Positions 53,153 through 63,234 are shown, counted from the stretch's first letter. The stretch: DNA of 64,000 bases from an uncultured Bacilli bacterium (GCA_934130545.1 CAKOYD010000002.1:124001-188000); one strand, 5' to 3'. Notes: generated from the letters alone by a model not told the origin. Program-made: numbers and translations.

Positions 53153-55198
53153 TTATTTTTGTTTCTCCTTAGCTTCACGCATTGCTAAAGTTGCCTCGTT
53201 AATAGCATCATCTATTGTCTTAACATCATCAGTAATCATACTATAACCAATAGTTGCTCCAAACTCATGTGGAAGTTCATTTAATTCTTTATTTAATTTT
53301 CTTATGTATTCTATTACTTTCTTCTCATCATATCCAACCATATATATTAAGAATTCATTACCATCTGTTCTAATAACATCACTGTTTTCTTTTTGATTAA
53401 CTATTAGAATACTAGCAGCTCTCTTAATAACATTATCCCCTTCTTCATGTCCATAATTATCATTAATATACTTAATATTATTTAAATCAATAATTAATAT
53501 TGCTTGTGGATATATAACATTCTCATCCCACTTCTTCATATTATAATTTAAATAATTTCTATTCTTTAAAGAAGTCATTATATCAATAAACTTATATTTA
53601 TCTTCTTTGCTTAATTTAGTATTCTTCTTTTTCTTAGTGCCTAATAAAAGTCCTGCTACTACAATAATTACTACCCCAATACCTATTAATAAATACTTAA
53701 TAACATTACCTAATAAACTAGTAGTATTAACAATAAAGTCAGTATTATAATCATATCTAATATCTTTATAATCTATTGAAGATACATAATAATCAAATAA
53801 TTTAGCAAACGTTCTATTCTTCTGAACATCTCTAATTGCAAAACGATATTCACTATCTAAACTATTCTCATATACTACTTTATAATCAGATAATTTCTTA
53901 TCTTTATAGTAAATATATGTCGCCTTATCCATTGCTACAATAGCATTATTATCAATGTTCCTAAGTAATTCATCAGTATTGTTATATGCTTTAGTAGCAA
54001 TACTATTAACACTTAAATAATTATGTAAATATGTACCATTAACTGTATATACTACCTTATCATATAAACTTCTAATTGAATTAACATTAATATTCTCTTT
54101 AGCTAATATAACATAATCTTCCGAAAATAAACTATCAGTTGTTAATATATCAACATTTAAACCACTAGTTGCATAATTAGCAAACACTACATCTACTAAA
54201 CCTGCTGACAAATCTTTCTTTAATGAAGCAATATCTGGATATGCTACTACTTTAAAGTTAACATCTGCTAATTCTTCAAAACCACTTAAATAATTTGATA
54301 GCGTTCCAACAAATTGTTTAGATACTGTATTTTCAAATGGCATATTAATAACATAACCATATACATATTCTTGCGAATTATAATTTAACTTCTCTTCCTC
54401 AGTAATCTTTAATCCATTAAATACCGCATTTAATAAATTACTCTTATAAGATTCTGCTAACTTATCTTTACTATATACCATAAAATACTTACGCATAATA
54501 CTATATAAAGTAGTATCATTAACAGTTAATACATACTTTCTACTTATATCACTATAATGATAGATAATATGTAAATCACTAGATAAGATATCTTCTAAAT
54601 ACATTATCTTAGGTACTATAATATAATCAACTTCTCCATTATTAACTAAAGTAATTAATCCATCTATATTCTCACTAGGAGTATATGAAACATTCTTAAT
54701 GTTAGATAAATAATAGTTAACTGAAGAAGTATCATCAGATAAAACACCCATCTTCTTATTACTTAAATCTTCTAAATTATTTATTGAAGAAGTATTCTTA
54801 CCTACTATTACATACTTATCTTCATATATAACGATATCTTTATCTCCAACTTTTTCATTACTCTTAAGAATCTTAAAAGCTACATTCTTATATCCATTAG
54901 GATTATTAGCAAAATAAGATACTTTATTAAATTTTATCTCAAAACTATCTGTAAAACTATCTAGAAAATCAAATATTACTCCCTCACCATTAATACCATA
55001 TACTGGTACATCATTATAAACACTCACATCTATAATATTATTAGTATTCTTATTTATCCAATTATTTTCTAATATTGAAAAACTAGAACTATCTTTTGTA
55101 AAATTTAAAATAAATATTACAAGTGCTACTATAAATGTTATTATAATTATTGATAATACAATTATTTTATTTGTCTTACTACTATTATTATTTTTCAT
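53153..55198 (-). CDS. Membrane sensor with two solute-binding domains and degenerate GGDEF
   Basis: 681 residues. N-terminal membrane helix (about 12-34), two tandem extracellular SBP_bac_3-like domains (about 50-260 and 275-480), a second helix (about 498-520) and a cytoplasmic GGDEF domain (about 535-680). It keeps DIMTSLKNRNYL and LIIDLNNIKYIN, but the signature loop reads DGNEF, so the metal ligand is Asn. It may bind rather than make cyclic di-GMP. Start ATG 55198 behind TTAGGTG. Confidence 0.78.
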   Translation of the reverse strand: MKNNNSSKTNKIIVLSIIIITFIVALVIFILNFTKDSSSFSILENNWINKNTNNIIDVSVYNDVPVYGINGEGVIFDFLDSFTDSFEIKFNKVSYFANNPNGYKNVAFKILKSNEKVGDKDIVIYEDKYVIVGKNTSSINNLEDLSNKKMGVLSDDTSSVNYYLSNIKNVSYTPSENIDGLITLVNNGEVDYIIVPKIMYLEDILSSDLHIIYHYSDISRKYVLTVNDTTLYSIMRKYFMVYSKDKLAESYKSNLLNAVFNGLKITEEEKLNYNSQEYVYGYVINMPFENTVSKQFVGTLSNYLSGFEELADVNFKVVAYPDIASLKKDLSAGLVDVVFANYATSGLNVDILTTDSLFSEDYVILAKENINVNSIRSLYDKVVYTVNGTYLHNYLSVNSIATKAYNNTDELLRNIDNNAIVAMDKATYIYYKDKKLSDYKVVYENSLDSEYRFAIRDVQKNRTFAKLFDYYVSSIDYKDIRYDYNTDFIVNTTSLLGNVIKYLLIGIGVVIIVVAGLLLGTKKKKNTKLSKEDKYKFIDIMTSLKNRNYLNYNMKKWDENVIYPQAILIIDLNNIKYINDNYGHEEGDNVIKRAASILIVNQKENSDVIRTDGNEFLIYMVGYDEKKVIEYIRKLNKELNELPHEFGATIGYSMITDDVKTIDDAINEATLAMREAKEKQK

Positions 55199-55206
55199 AC
55201 TTTCAC

Positions 55207-55671
55207 CTAACTTTTTGTCCAACCAATAGTCTCAATCTTTGGATGTTTATAACCCATTACTATAAAATGTTTTTCTTCCTCAGTATCTTCAAAATCTTGT
55301 GTTAATATATAACTAAAATCATAGTAAGCAAGTTCTTCTTCACTATAGTTCTTTAATGTAGATGCTGCTATCTCTTTAGCCTTATCAATACTAGTTTCTT
55401 TTGTATAAGTAATTGTTGTATATACTATCTTACCTTGTAATCTAACACTTACATCTACTACTTCACCATTCTCTTTAGCACTATCTTTAACCTTATTATA
55501 AGTATCCTTACTTATAACTACATTCTCAATGCCATCAAGACGACGACCATACTTATCAGAAGTCGAAAAAATAAACATTTTCAAACAAGCAATAATCATT
55601 ACAATTAAAAGTATTAAAGCAAAACTCCCTACAATAAATAAGCTCTTATGCTTCTCAATTAATCTCTTCAT
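55207..55671 (-). CDS. Small N-anchored extracellular protein
   Basis: 154 residues. Basic start, one membrane helix (about 10-33), then an alpha/beta extracellular domain (about 45-150) with VRLQGKIVYTTITYTKETS, recalling small lipid- or sugar-related sensor domains without a firm match. Its stop is 8 nt before the sensor gene's ATG, so the two are likely functional partners. Confidence 0.6.
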   Translation of the reverse strand: MKRLIEKHKSLFIVGSFALILLIVMIIACLKMFIFSTSDKYGRRLDGIENVVISKDTYNKVKDSAKENGEVVDVSVRLQGKIVYTTITYTKETSIDKAKEIAASTLKNYSEEELAYYDFSYILTQDFEDTEEEKHFIVMGYKHPKIETIGWTKS

Positions 55672-55748
55672 TTCAAATCCTCCAATATGATAATATTATA
55701 CTATAAACATTTCTATTAATCAATTATATTTTAAAATTATACTAAGTA

Positions 55749-55781
55749 AGAAAAAAAATAATACCCATATAAGGCATTACT
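55749..55781 (-). terminator. Terminator of the Spo0A-C-like gene
   Basis: 9-bp arms (55757-55765 with 55773-55781, including G-U pairs), then eight T on the minus strand. Confidence 0.7.
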
Positions 55782-55784
55782 TTT

Positions 55785-56315
55785 TTATCTCTTTTTACTT
55801 TTAGACTGATCTCTATCATATAAATATTTAGCCATTTCTAATGAATGATCATATATATCACCATCTTGATTATAACCAAATATTTCATGTTCAATACTTT
55901 TATTAACTTGTTCTTTCTTACGTTCTAGAAAAGCACTATTAATACGATTATGCATTGTTGTAGTTCCCATTGCATGTTCATTTCTCGCTAAATCAAAATA
56001 GAACTGTGAATAAGGATTCTTCATAAGACGTTGTAAATATGAATAATATAAGTCATAGTCATTTCCATTCTCCATAGCATTATGTAAAAATATATAAGCA
56101 GCCATTACTACATCCGCAAGTAAATATGTTCCTTCCATTTCTAAACTAAAACCTAAACTCTTTAATAAATTAATAATTTCAACATTAAGTTTCTGTACAG
56201 GTGTTATATCATATCTAGTTGATAAATTTGCATAATCACTTATGTTATATATTCTCGACATTACTTCTTTAGGCATAATATTCATAAATGTATTCGTGTC
56301 TTCTATATTTCCCAT
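55785..56315 (-). CDS. Possible stand-alone Spo0A effector-like domain
   Basis: 176 residues, no receiver domain. Three blocks fall in the same order as in the Spo0A DNA-binding domain: LNVEIINLLKSLGFSLEMEG (compare the Spo0A helix before HIKGY), then DLARNEHAMGTTTMHNRINSAF (the helix-turn-helix with a TT step) and EIFGYNQDG with a following MAKYLYDR helix. The match is by eye and weak in identity, so this is tentative. Own terminator; start ATG 56315 with AAAGGGAG. Confidence 0.45.
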   Translation of the reverse strand: MGNIEDTNTFMNIMPKEVMSRIYNISDYANLSTRYDITPVQKLNVEIINLLKSLGFSLEMEGTYLLADVVMAAYIFLHNAMENGNDYDLYYSYLQRLMKNPYSQFYFDLARNEHAMGTTTMHNRINSAFLERKKEQVNKSIEHEIFGYNQDGDIYDHSLEMAKYLYDRDQSKSKKR

Positions 56316-56403
56316 AAAATCTCCCTTTCATTTGCTTCCACAATTATAAATTAATACACAACACTTACTATACTATATCTTACATTATGTGTCAATTTAT
56401 TTA

Positions 56404-57048
56404 CTATCTTACCTTCATTTTTCTAAAATAAACCATAGCATATATTAAAGCACCTAAACCAATAACCCATACCATATATATAGCCGGTGTTCCTGTAGGT
56501 GGATTTACTGGTTCACTACTACTAGGAGTACTTGATGATGGTGTAGATGAACTACTACTTGGTGTTGAAGATGAACTACTAGGCGTTGATGAAGAACTAC
56601 TTGATGGAGTAGAACTACTAGATGGAATACTAGATGAAGGTCTAGGTCCATCACAATTTTTAGGAGTAATTGATGTACCAGCATAACAATAATATGTTGT
56701 ATCTTCAGTATATACATGTCCTGCAATATTATTACTAGTTATGGCTAAACTTTGACCAGTATTTTTTTCACATAATCCAGTTGCTCCATTGTAATTACAT
56801 GGCCTATCAGACCACGCTCTACATACACCACTATAACTTGCTGTACAATTTGCAATTGTTCCATCAGGCCCTGTAACACACGTTAATCCTCCACATAACT
56901 CGTAATCTTCCGCTCCTCTAAATGTTATCGTATATGATTTATAAGCATATGTTCCCTTAGATTGAATATTTATTATAGCTATCAAAGAACCAACAACAGC
57001 AACAATTCCTAAAGCAATAGCCACAAGCCCTTTTTTATTTTTTTTCAT
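56404..57048 (-). CDS. Cell-surface protein with Cys-rich domain, Ser/Pro stalk and NPPTG sorting-like signal
   Basis: 214 residues. Signal peptide or anchor (about 8-28), an ectodomain with about eight cysteines (about 35-130), a repetitive PSSSS/TPSSS stalk (about 135-182), then NPPTG, a hydrophobic segment (about 191-207) and a basic tail (RKMKVR). The ending is laid out like an LPXTG-type sortase signal with Asn in the first place, as in other gut Bacillota. The stalk is encoded by TCATCTAGT-type tandem repeats. Confidence 0.7.
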   Translation of the reverse strand: MKKNKKGLVAIALGIVAVVGSLIAIINIQSKGTYAYKSYTITFRGAEDYELCGGLTCVTGPDGTIANCTASYSGVCRAWSDRPCNYNGATGLCEKNTGQSLAITSNNIAGHVYTEDTTYYCYAGTSITPKNCDGPRPSSSIPSSSSTPSSSSSSTPSSSSSTPSSSSSTPSSSTPSSSEPVNPPTGTPAIYMVWVIGLGALIYAMVYFRKMKVR

Positions 57049-57117
57049 GTTAACATCTCCTCTATCTTTTATAACTTAATAATACCACATGGATATTTTT
57101 TTGACAAGATGTTTACA

Positions 57118-59658
57118 TTATTTAATCTTATTTTTTAATTCATATAAAAAGTTAATTGCCTCTATCGGTGTCATCTCTAAAATATTCTTCTCTTTTATTA
57201 ATTTTTCTACTTCACTAGGTTTATTTATATTAAAGTCCAGTGGCAAACTTTCTTGGACATATTTATCTCTCTTATTTTCTTTATTTTCATATACTTTTAA
57301 TATTTCACTAGCTCTATTAATTACTGTCTCCGGAAGTCCTGCTAACTTAGCAACATTAATACCATAGCTCTTATCTACTGAACCATCTATTACCTTATGT
57401 AAGAAAGTAATAGTATTACCATCTTCATCTTCTTTAGCACTAACATGTTTATTCTTTAAACCTTTCAAAGTCTTATCTAAACTAGTCAATTCATGATAAT
57501 GGGTAGAAAATAAAGTCTTACAACCAATATTATTATTTATATATTCTAGTATTGCTTGTGCTAAACTCATTCCATCAAATGTTGCTGTGCCTCTACCTAA
57601 TTCATCAAATAATATTAAACTATTAGGAGTAGCATTCTTTATGGCGTTAGATGCTTCCATCATTTCTACCATGAATGTTGATTCACCACTAACTAAATCA
57701 TCACTAGCGCCTATTCTCGTAAATATCTGATCAAATATTGGTAAATTAGCTTCTTTGGCTGGTACGAAACATCCTATCTGTGCCATAATAGCAATAATAC
57801 CTAACTGACGCATATAAGTACTCTTACCAGCCATATTAGGACCCGTAATTAAAATAATATTAGTCTTACTATCCATTACTATATCATTAGCTACATAATT
57901 ATCTTTAATAACTTTCTCTACTACTGGATGTCTTGACTCTATAATATTAATTGTATTATTACTATTAATAATAGGTCTTATATAATTATATTTATCACTT
58001 ACCTGAGCAAAACTCTGTAATACATCTATCTCACTAATTATCTTAGCAATTCTTTGTAAAGTATCAATATAGTCTTTTACTTTATCTCTAATTCCAATAA
58101 ATAAATCATATTCCATATTAATAATCTTTTCTTCTGAAGATAGTACTAAATCTTCTTTCTCTTTTAATATCGCATTAACATATCTCTCACAATTAGCTAA
58201 AGTCTGTTTTCTAATATAACCATACTCTTCTTTAACATCTTTAATATTACCCTTACTAACTTCTATGTAATAACCAAATACTTTATTAAAACCTACTTTT
58301 AAGTTCTTAATACCGGTTCTTTCTCTTTCTTCTTCTTCAAACTTACTAATAAAATTCTTACCACCACTACGTAAATCTTTTAATTCATCTAATTCTTTAT
58401 TATAACCATCTTTAATTAAATAACCCTCTTTTAATGTTATAGGGGCATCTTCATTAATCGAAGTCTCTAATAGCTCATATAAAGAAGATACATCATCAAT
58501 CTCATGATAATTTAATTTCTTAAATATTTCATTAAGTTCCGGAAATACTTTTAAAGAATTCTTCAACTGCAACAAATCTCTTGCATTAGCACTTCCTAAA
58601 GAAATCTTTCCACATAATCTTTCTAAATCATATACTTCATATAAATAACTACGTAAGTCTTCACATAATATAAATTCCTCTAATAACTTACTAACTATAT
58701 CATATCTTTTTTCTATTTCTTTCTTATCTACTAAAGGCGACTCAATAAAACTTTTAAGTCTTCTACTACCCATTGCAGTCTTAGTATTATCAAGTAGCCA
58801 TAATAATGAATACATTCTCTCATGATTACGCATACTCTCTGTTAACTCTAAGTTTCTCTTTGTATGCACATCCATCTTCATATAATCATTACTATTTATT
58901 ATTGTCATCTCTTGAAAATGATTAACAGTTCTCTTTTGAATAACTACTAAATAATATAATAAGTGCTTTAAAGCATCTATATATCTTAAATCAGTAATAT
59001 CCTTATATATACTCTGATAATTATCATTATCTATAATATTATCATCAGTACTAATAGTTATATGATATTCTTTATTTAAAACACTAGTAATTGTTCTATC
59101 AATATTAGTAGGTACTATTACTTCTTTTAATGATAAAAATACTATTTGATTTATAACTTTATTTATATCATTATCTATTAATTTAAGATATACCTCACCC
59201 GTAGTTATATCAGCATAACATAATATATATAAATAACTATAAAACCCTAAATATCCAATAAAGTTATTTTCTTTTTCATTTAATGAATTACTAGAAGTTA
59301 TTGTTCCTGAAGATATTACCTCAACAACATCTCTTTTAACTATTCCTTTAGCTTGTTTAGGATCTTCTAACTGTTCACATATAGCTACTTTAAATCCTTT
59401 TTTTATTAATTTATCAATATAACTATCTACAGCATGATGTGGTACTCCACACATTGGTACTCTCTCATCCAACCCACAATTTCTTCCTGTTAAAGTTAAC
59501 TCTAATTCATGAGAAGCTGTTATTGCATCTTCAAAAAACATCTCATAAAAATCTCCTAAACGATAAAATAACAAGGTATCTTCATAATTATCTTTTAATT
59601 CTAAATAGTGTCTCATCATTGGAGCTACTTTATTTCTATCTACTTCATTTCTCTGCAT
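57118..59658 (-). CDS. mutS: DNA mismatch repair protein MutS
   Basis: 846 residues, normal length. N-terminal mismatch-binding domain with the Phe-X-Glu motif (YRLGDFYEMFFEDA, about 31-44), connector, lever and clamp domains, then ATPase with GPNMAGKSTYMRQ (about 608), DELGRGTATFDG and a C-terminal helix-hairpin region. mutL does not follow, although both are usually adjacent in Bacilli. Start ATG 59658, GGAAGT upstream. Confidence 0.95.
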   Translation of the reverse strand: MQRNEVDRNKVAPMMRHYLELKDNYEDTLLFYRLGDFYEMFFEDAITASHELELTLTGRNCGLDERVPMCGVPHHAVDSYIDKLIKKGFKVAICEQLEDPKQAKGIVKRDVVEVISSGTITSSNSLNEKENNFIGYLGFYSYLYILCYADITTGEVYLKLIDNDINKVINQIVFLSLKEVIVPTNIDRTITSVLNKEYHITISTDDNIIDNDNYQSIYKDITDLRYIDALKHLLYYLVVIQKRTVNHFQEMTIINSNDYMKMDVHTKRNLELTESMRNHERMYSLLWLLDNTKTAMGSRRLKSFIESPLVDKKEIEKRYDIVSKLLEEFILCEDLRSYLYEVYDLERLCGKISLGSANARDLLQLKNSLKVFPELNEIFKKLNYHEIDDVSSLYELLETSINEDAPITLKEGYLIKDGYNKELDELKDLRSGGKNFISKFEEEERERTGIKNLKVGFNKVFGYYIEVSKGNIKDVKEEYGYIRKQTLANCERYVNAILKEKEDLVLSSEEKIINMEYDLFIGIRDKVKDYIDTLQRIAKIISEIDVLQSFAQVSDKYNYIRPIINSNNTINIIESRHPVVEKVIKDNYVANDIVMDSKTNIILITGPNMAGKSTYMRQLGIIAIMAQIGCFVPAKEANLPIFDQIFTRIGASDDLVSGESTFMVEMMEASNAIKNATPNSLILFDELGRGTATFDGMSLAQAILEYINNNIGCKTLFSTHYHELTSLDKTLKGLKNKHVSAKEDEDGNTITFLHKVIDGSVDKSYGINVAKLAGLPETVINRASEILKVYENKENKRDKYVQESLPLDFNINKPSEVEKLIKEKNILEMTPIEAINFLYELKNKIK

Positions 59659-59683
59659 ATTCTACTTCCTTTTACTTGTAATT

Positions 59684-59712
59684 ATTATATAATTTAGAAT
59701 ATTACTTGTCAA
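59684..59712 (-). promoter_or_regulatory. mutS promoter
   Basis: TTGACA (59707-59712), 17-nt spacer, TATAAT (59684-59689) on the minus strand. Confidence 0.8.
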
Positions 59713-59714
59713 AT

Positions 59715-59739
59715 AAAAATAGTGCTATAAAACACTATT
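59715..59739 (-). terminator. ylxY terminator
   Basis: AATAGTG / CACTATT arms (59733-59739 with 59718-59724), then a T-rich tail on the minus strand; overlaps the stop codon. Confidence 0.7.
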
Positions 59740-60553
59740 CACTTATATGACTAGATAAACCACTAATATTATATCCCTTATTCTTAATATAATTAATACT
59801 TATATCTAATTCATTAGTTATCTTATCATTAGATAAAAGTATTATACTACCATTCTCTAAAGAACTCTTTATCTCCGTATAACCTCCTACAATATTAGGA
59901 AGAATAGTATACATATTACTACTAGAACATACATTTAATACCTTTATATCTTTAGTAGAGGTTAAACAATATATTGGTTCATTATCCATCTTATTCTTAA
60001 TAATATTATTAGATATTATTAAAGTATCCGGACTATATGGAATATAACTATATACTTCATGTTCTTTTAATTCATTTAAAATAGCTATATTCTCCATCAA
60101 ATAATTATATTCAATAAAAAAATTAATCTTAACCTTCTTACTCTTAGCTACTGATAATACTTTATTTAAATTAGTCTTACTATTTAAAATTATTAATATT
60201 GCTACACTATCTTTCTTAGGATTAGCCTTAGTAATATACTTATCTATATTATTACTTAAACTAACTTCCGGACTAACTACTTTATATTTAAATAGTGATT
60301 CATCTACTACTCCTACTTGCTTTAAATACTTATAAGTCTTTTCTACATCTAATACTCTTCCATTAATACCCGGTACTATTGTATCATCACTAATAGTAGC
60401 ATCTACTGCCTCTATCTTATAATTATCTTCAATACTCTTTAACTTTATCATAATCTCATCTTGATTATTAACTACATTCATAACTTTATCAGTATAGAAA
60501 AAACTAAATACAATAAGTGCTAATAATCCAATAGACTTTAATATATTCTTCAT
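59735..60553 (-). CDS. YlxY-like degenerate polysaccharide deacetylase
   Basis: 272 residues. N-terminal membrane helix (about 5-23), then a NodB-like barrel. The fold order is visible (AILIILNSKT, INFFIEYNYLMENIAILNELKEHEV, ENGSIILLSND), but the metal Asp-His-His set of TFDDG and HxxxH is lost, so it is unlikely to deacetylate. It follows pnp as ylxY does in Bacillus. Start ATG 60553 with GAGG, preferred to a GTG six bases upstream. A terminator separates it from pnp. Confidence 0.65.
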   Translation of the reverse strand: MKNILKSIGLLALIVFSFFYTDKVMNVVNNQDEIMIKLKSIEDNYKIEAVDATISDDTIVPGINGRVLDVEKTYKYLKQVGVVDESLFKYKVVSPEVSLSNNIDKYITKANPKKDSVAILIILNSKTNLNKVLSVAKSKKVKINFFIEYNYLMENIAILNELKEHEVYSYIPYSPDTLIISNNIIKNKMDNEPIYCLTSTKDIKVLNVCSSSNMYTILPNIVGGYTEIKSSLENGSIILLSNDKITNELDISINYIKNKGYNISGLSSHISE

Positions 60554-60595
60554 ATCCACCTCTAATTAAATATATGCTTAAGGTTTAATGGTATT

Positions 60596-60625
60596 ATAAA
60601 AAGCCCCGTATTTTAAACGAGACTT
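60596..60625 (-). terminator. pnp terminator
   Basis: 9-bp arms AAGTCTCGT / ACGGGGCTT (two G-U pairs), then T residues on the minus strand. Confidence 0.8.
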
Positions 60626-60630
60626 ATATA

Positions 60631-62775
60631 TTATTTACTAGATTCTTTTAATACTTCTTTTCTAGATAAATTAAGTTTACCTTTCTTATCATAGCCAGTT
60701 GCTTTAGCAAGTAATTCATCACCAACATTAACAACATCAGTAGTTTTAGCTACTCTATTTAAATCTAATTGTGATATATGAATTAATCCTTCACAACCTG
60801 GCCATAATTCTACAAAAGCACCAAATTCTTCTACTTGAACTACTTTAACATTATAAACTTTACCTATCTCTACTTCTCTAGTTAAGTCTTCAATCATCTT
60901 TCTAGTCTTATCTATTACTTCTTGATCAGTATGATATATCATAACACGTCCATCATCTTCTAAATCTACTTTAACAGCACGATCATCGTTTACTGAAACA
61001 ACATTACTACATTCTTGAATAATCTTAGTAATAGTTTCTCCACCACGTCCAATAACATCTTTAATCTTTTCAGGTTTAATAGTAAAGATACATGTTTTAG
61101 GAGCATATTTAGATACTTCTTTACGAGGTTCAGGTATTTGTGCTTCAATAACATCTAATATTTGTAATCTAGCCTTTTTAGCTTGTTCTAAAGCTTCTTT
61201 TAGTATTTCTTTATTAATACCTGTAATTTTTATATCCATTTGTAATGCTGTAATACCATTCCTAGATCCGGCTACTTTAAAGTCCATATCTCCTAAATGG
61301 TCTTCCATACCTTGAATATCAGTAAGTACTGTATAATCTTCGCCACTAGTAATTAATCCCATAGCAATACCTGCAACTGGAGTCTTGATAGGAACACCTG
61401 CAGCCATTAAAGCCATACATCCAGCACATATTGTTGCTTGTGATGAAGAACCATTAGATTCTAATATTTCAGAAACTACTCTAATAGTATATGGAAACTC
61501 ATCTTCCGAAGGAATTACATAAGATAATGCTCTTTCTCCTAAAGCTCCATGTCCTATTTCTCTTCTACCAGGAGAACCATATCTACCAGTTTCCCCTACT
61601 GAAAATGCTGGGAAATTATAATGTAACATAAATCTCTTCTCATCTTCAATACTAAGTCCATCTAATATTTGGTGTTCTCCTAACGCCCCTAAAGTTACTG
61701 TTGCTAAACTTTGTGTTTGACCTCTTGTAAACATAGCACTACCATGTGTTCTAGGTAATATATCAATAGCTGTTGATAATGGTCTTATTTCATCCATTCT
61801 TCTACCATCAGCTCTTGTATGTTCTTTAACAACAATATTTCTAAATATTTCATATTCTATTTCATTAAATACTAATAATACTTTAGTAATTAATTCTTGA
61901 TAATCATTAGGTTTCATAACATCTTCATATAATTCTTTATATTTATTTGTTAAATCTTCCTTTATCTTATCAATAGCAGCATACTTTTCTAACTTATCTT
62001 TAATACGTAATGATGTATCAATTCTATCACGACAGAACTCATCAACTTCTTGTTTCAAATTATCATCTATTTCAAGTTTAGGATACTCCATCTTTTCAAC
62101 GCCAATTTCTTTAATAATTTCTTCTTCAAAACCAATTAATTCTTTAATAGCCTCATGTCCAAACATTAAAGCCTCTAGCATATCTTGTTCTGATACTTCT
62201 CTAGCACCTGCTTCAACCATATTGATTGCTTCTTTAGTACCGGCTACTGTAAGGTCAATATCTGATACTTCTAATTCAGCAACAGTTGGATTAATAACAA
62301 ATTCTCCATTAACTCTACCTACTTTAACTGCTGCTATTGGTCCATTAAATGGTATCTTACTAATAGATACTGCTAATGATGAACCTAATAATGCTGTTAA
62401 CTCTGGAGAATTATCTTTATCTACTGATAAAACTGTATTAACAACTTGTACTTCATTTCTAAAATCTTCTGGAAATAAAGGTCTAAGTGGTCTATCAATC
62501 ATTCTAGCAGCAAGTGTTGCCGCATCTGTTGGTCTACCTTCTCTTTTAATAAATCCTCCTGGGATCTTACCAACTGAATATAATTTTTCATTATATAATA
62601 CCATTAAAGGAAAGAAATCAGATAATAAGTTAGCAGTAGGTGCTACAACAGCAGTTGATAATATAACTGTATCACCATATCTAACTAATACTGCACCATG
62701 TGCTTGTTTAGCCATTTCACCATGTTCTACTACTATTTCTCTTCCTCTAAAATTAAAATTAAATACTTTCTTCAT
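60631..62775 (-). CDS. pnp: Polyribonucleotide nucleotidyltransferase (PNPase)
   Basis: 3'-5' phosphorolytic exoribonuclease of mRNA decay. 714 residues. Two RNase PH domains (about 1-215 and 310-545, the second with GRYGSPGRREIGHGALGERAL), an alpha-helical linker, a KH domain (about 555-610, VIGRGGETI) and an S1 domain (about 620-700). It follows rpsO across a hairpin as in other bacteria. All catalytic segments look intact. Confidence 0.95.
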   Translation of the reverse strand: MKKVFNFNFRGREIVVEHGEMAKQAHGAVLVRYGDTVILSTAVVAPTANLLSDFFPLMVLYNEKLYSVGKIPGGFIKREGRPTDAATLAARMIDRPLRPLFPEDFRNEVQVVNTVLSVDKDNSPELTALLGSSLAVSISKIPFNGPIAAVKVGRVNGEFVINPTVAELEVSDIDLTVAGTKEAINMVEAGAREVSEQDMLEALMFGHEAIKELIGFEEEIIKEIGVEKMEYPKLEIDDNLKQEVDEFCRDRIDTSLRIKDKLEKYAAIDKIKEDLTNKYKELYEDVMKPNDYQELITKVLLVFNEIEYEIFRNIVVKEHTRADGRRMDEIRPLSTAIDILPRTHGSAMFTRGQTQSLATVTLGALGEHQILDGLSIEDEKRFMLHYNFPAFSVGETGRYGSPGRREIGHGALGERALSYVIPSEDEFPYTIRVVSEILESNGSSSQATICAGCMALMAAGVPIKTPVAGIAMGLITSGEDYTVLTDIQGMEDHLGDMDFKVAGSRNGITALQMDIKITGINKEILKEALEQAKKARLQILDVIEAQIPEPRKEVSKYAPKTCIFTIKPEKIKDVIGRGGETITKIIQECSNVVSVNDDRAVKVDLEDDGRVMIYHTDQEVIDKTRKMIEDLTREVEIGKVYNVKVVQVEEFGAFVELWPGCEGLIHISQLDLNRVAKTTDVVNVGDELLAKATGYDKKGKLNLSRKEVLKESSK

Positions 62776-62819
62776 ATATTACTCCTCTCTACTCTCAGTA
62801 TTTATTTTTGCCAATTTAA

Positions 62820-62841
62820 AGGCACTCAAAAAAGAGTGCCT
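62820..62841 (-). terminator. rpsO-pnp intergenic hairpin
   Basis: AGGCACTC / GAGTGCCT perfect stem with a 6-nt T-rich loop. The trailing T run is short, so read-through into pnp is likely. A processing or attenuation site. Confidence 0.7.
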
Positions 62842-62854
62842 ACTTTTCATTAAT

Positions 62855-63124
62855 CTATTTTCTTAATCCTAAACTACTAACTACTTCACGATATTTCTTA
62901 ACATCATTCTTTAATAAGTAATTTAATAAACTTCTTCTTTTACCAACTTTAATTAAAAGTCCTCTTTTAGAATGTTTATCTTGTTTGTTATTCTTTAAGT
63001 GTTCTGTTAATTTGTTGATTTCTTCTGTAAGAATAGCTATTTGTACTTCAGGAGAACCTGTATCTTTGTCATCTCTTCTGTACTTAGTTATAATCTTACT
63101 CTTTTCATCTTTTGTTAAAGCCAT
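62855..63124 (-). CDS. rpsO: Ribosomal protein S15
   Basis: 89 residues, exactly the family length. KYRRDDKDTGSPEVQIA (14-30), LTEHLKNNKQDKHSKRGL (38-55) and VGKRRSLLNYL match the 16S- and h22-binding helices. Primary binder in 30S assembly. GGAGGAAAT precedes ATG 63124. Likely co-transcribed with pnp. Confidence 0.96.
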   Translation of the reverse strand: MALTKDEKSKIITKYRRDDKDTGSPEVQIAILTEEINKLTEHLKNNKQDKHSKRGLLIKVGKRRSLLNYLLKNDVKKYREVVSSLGLRK

Positions 63125-63205
63125 TATATTTCCTCCTTTATTTATTTTTCACCTTATTCATAGTATTCGTAAGGAGTACGTAATACCAAGAACAGGAACA
63201 ATATA

Positions 63206-63234
63206 ATTGTACACTATAAATATTATTTATGCAA
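63206..63234 (-). promoter_or_regulatory. rpsO promoter
   Basis: TTGCAT (63229-63234), 17-nt spacer, TACAAT (63206-63211) on the minus strand. The 5' leader of about 75 nt has short pairing segments (CCTTA / TAAGG) and could be an S15 autoregulation site. Confidence 0.6.

Noticed and set aside
56505..56726. Minus-strand ORF inside the surface protein gene
   Set aside because: His/Val-rich translation of the Ser/Pro stalk in another frame; no ribosome site.
62222..62866. Plus-strand ORF opposite pnp
   Set aside because: Fully overlaps conserved PNPase coding sequence; no site or family features.
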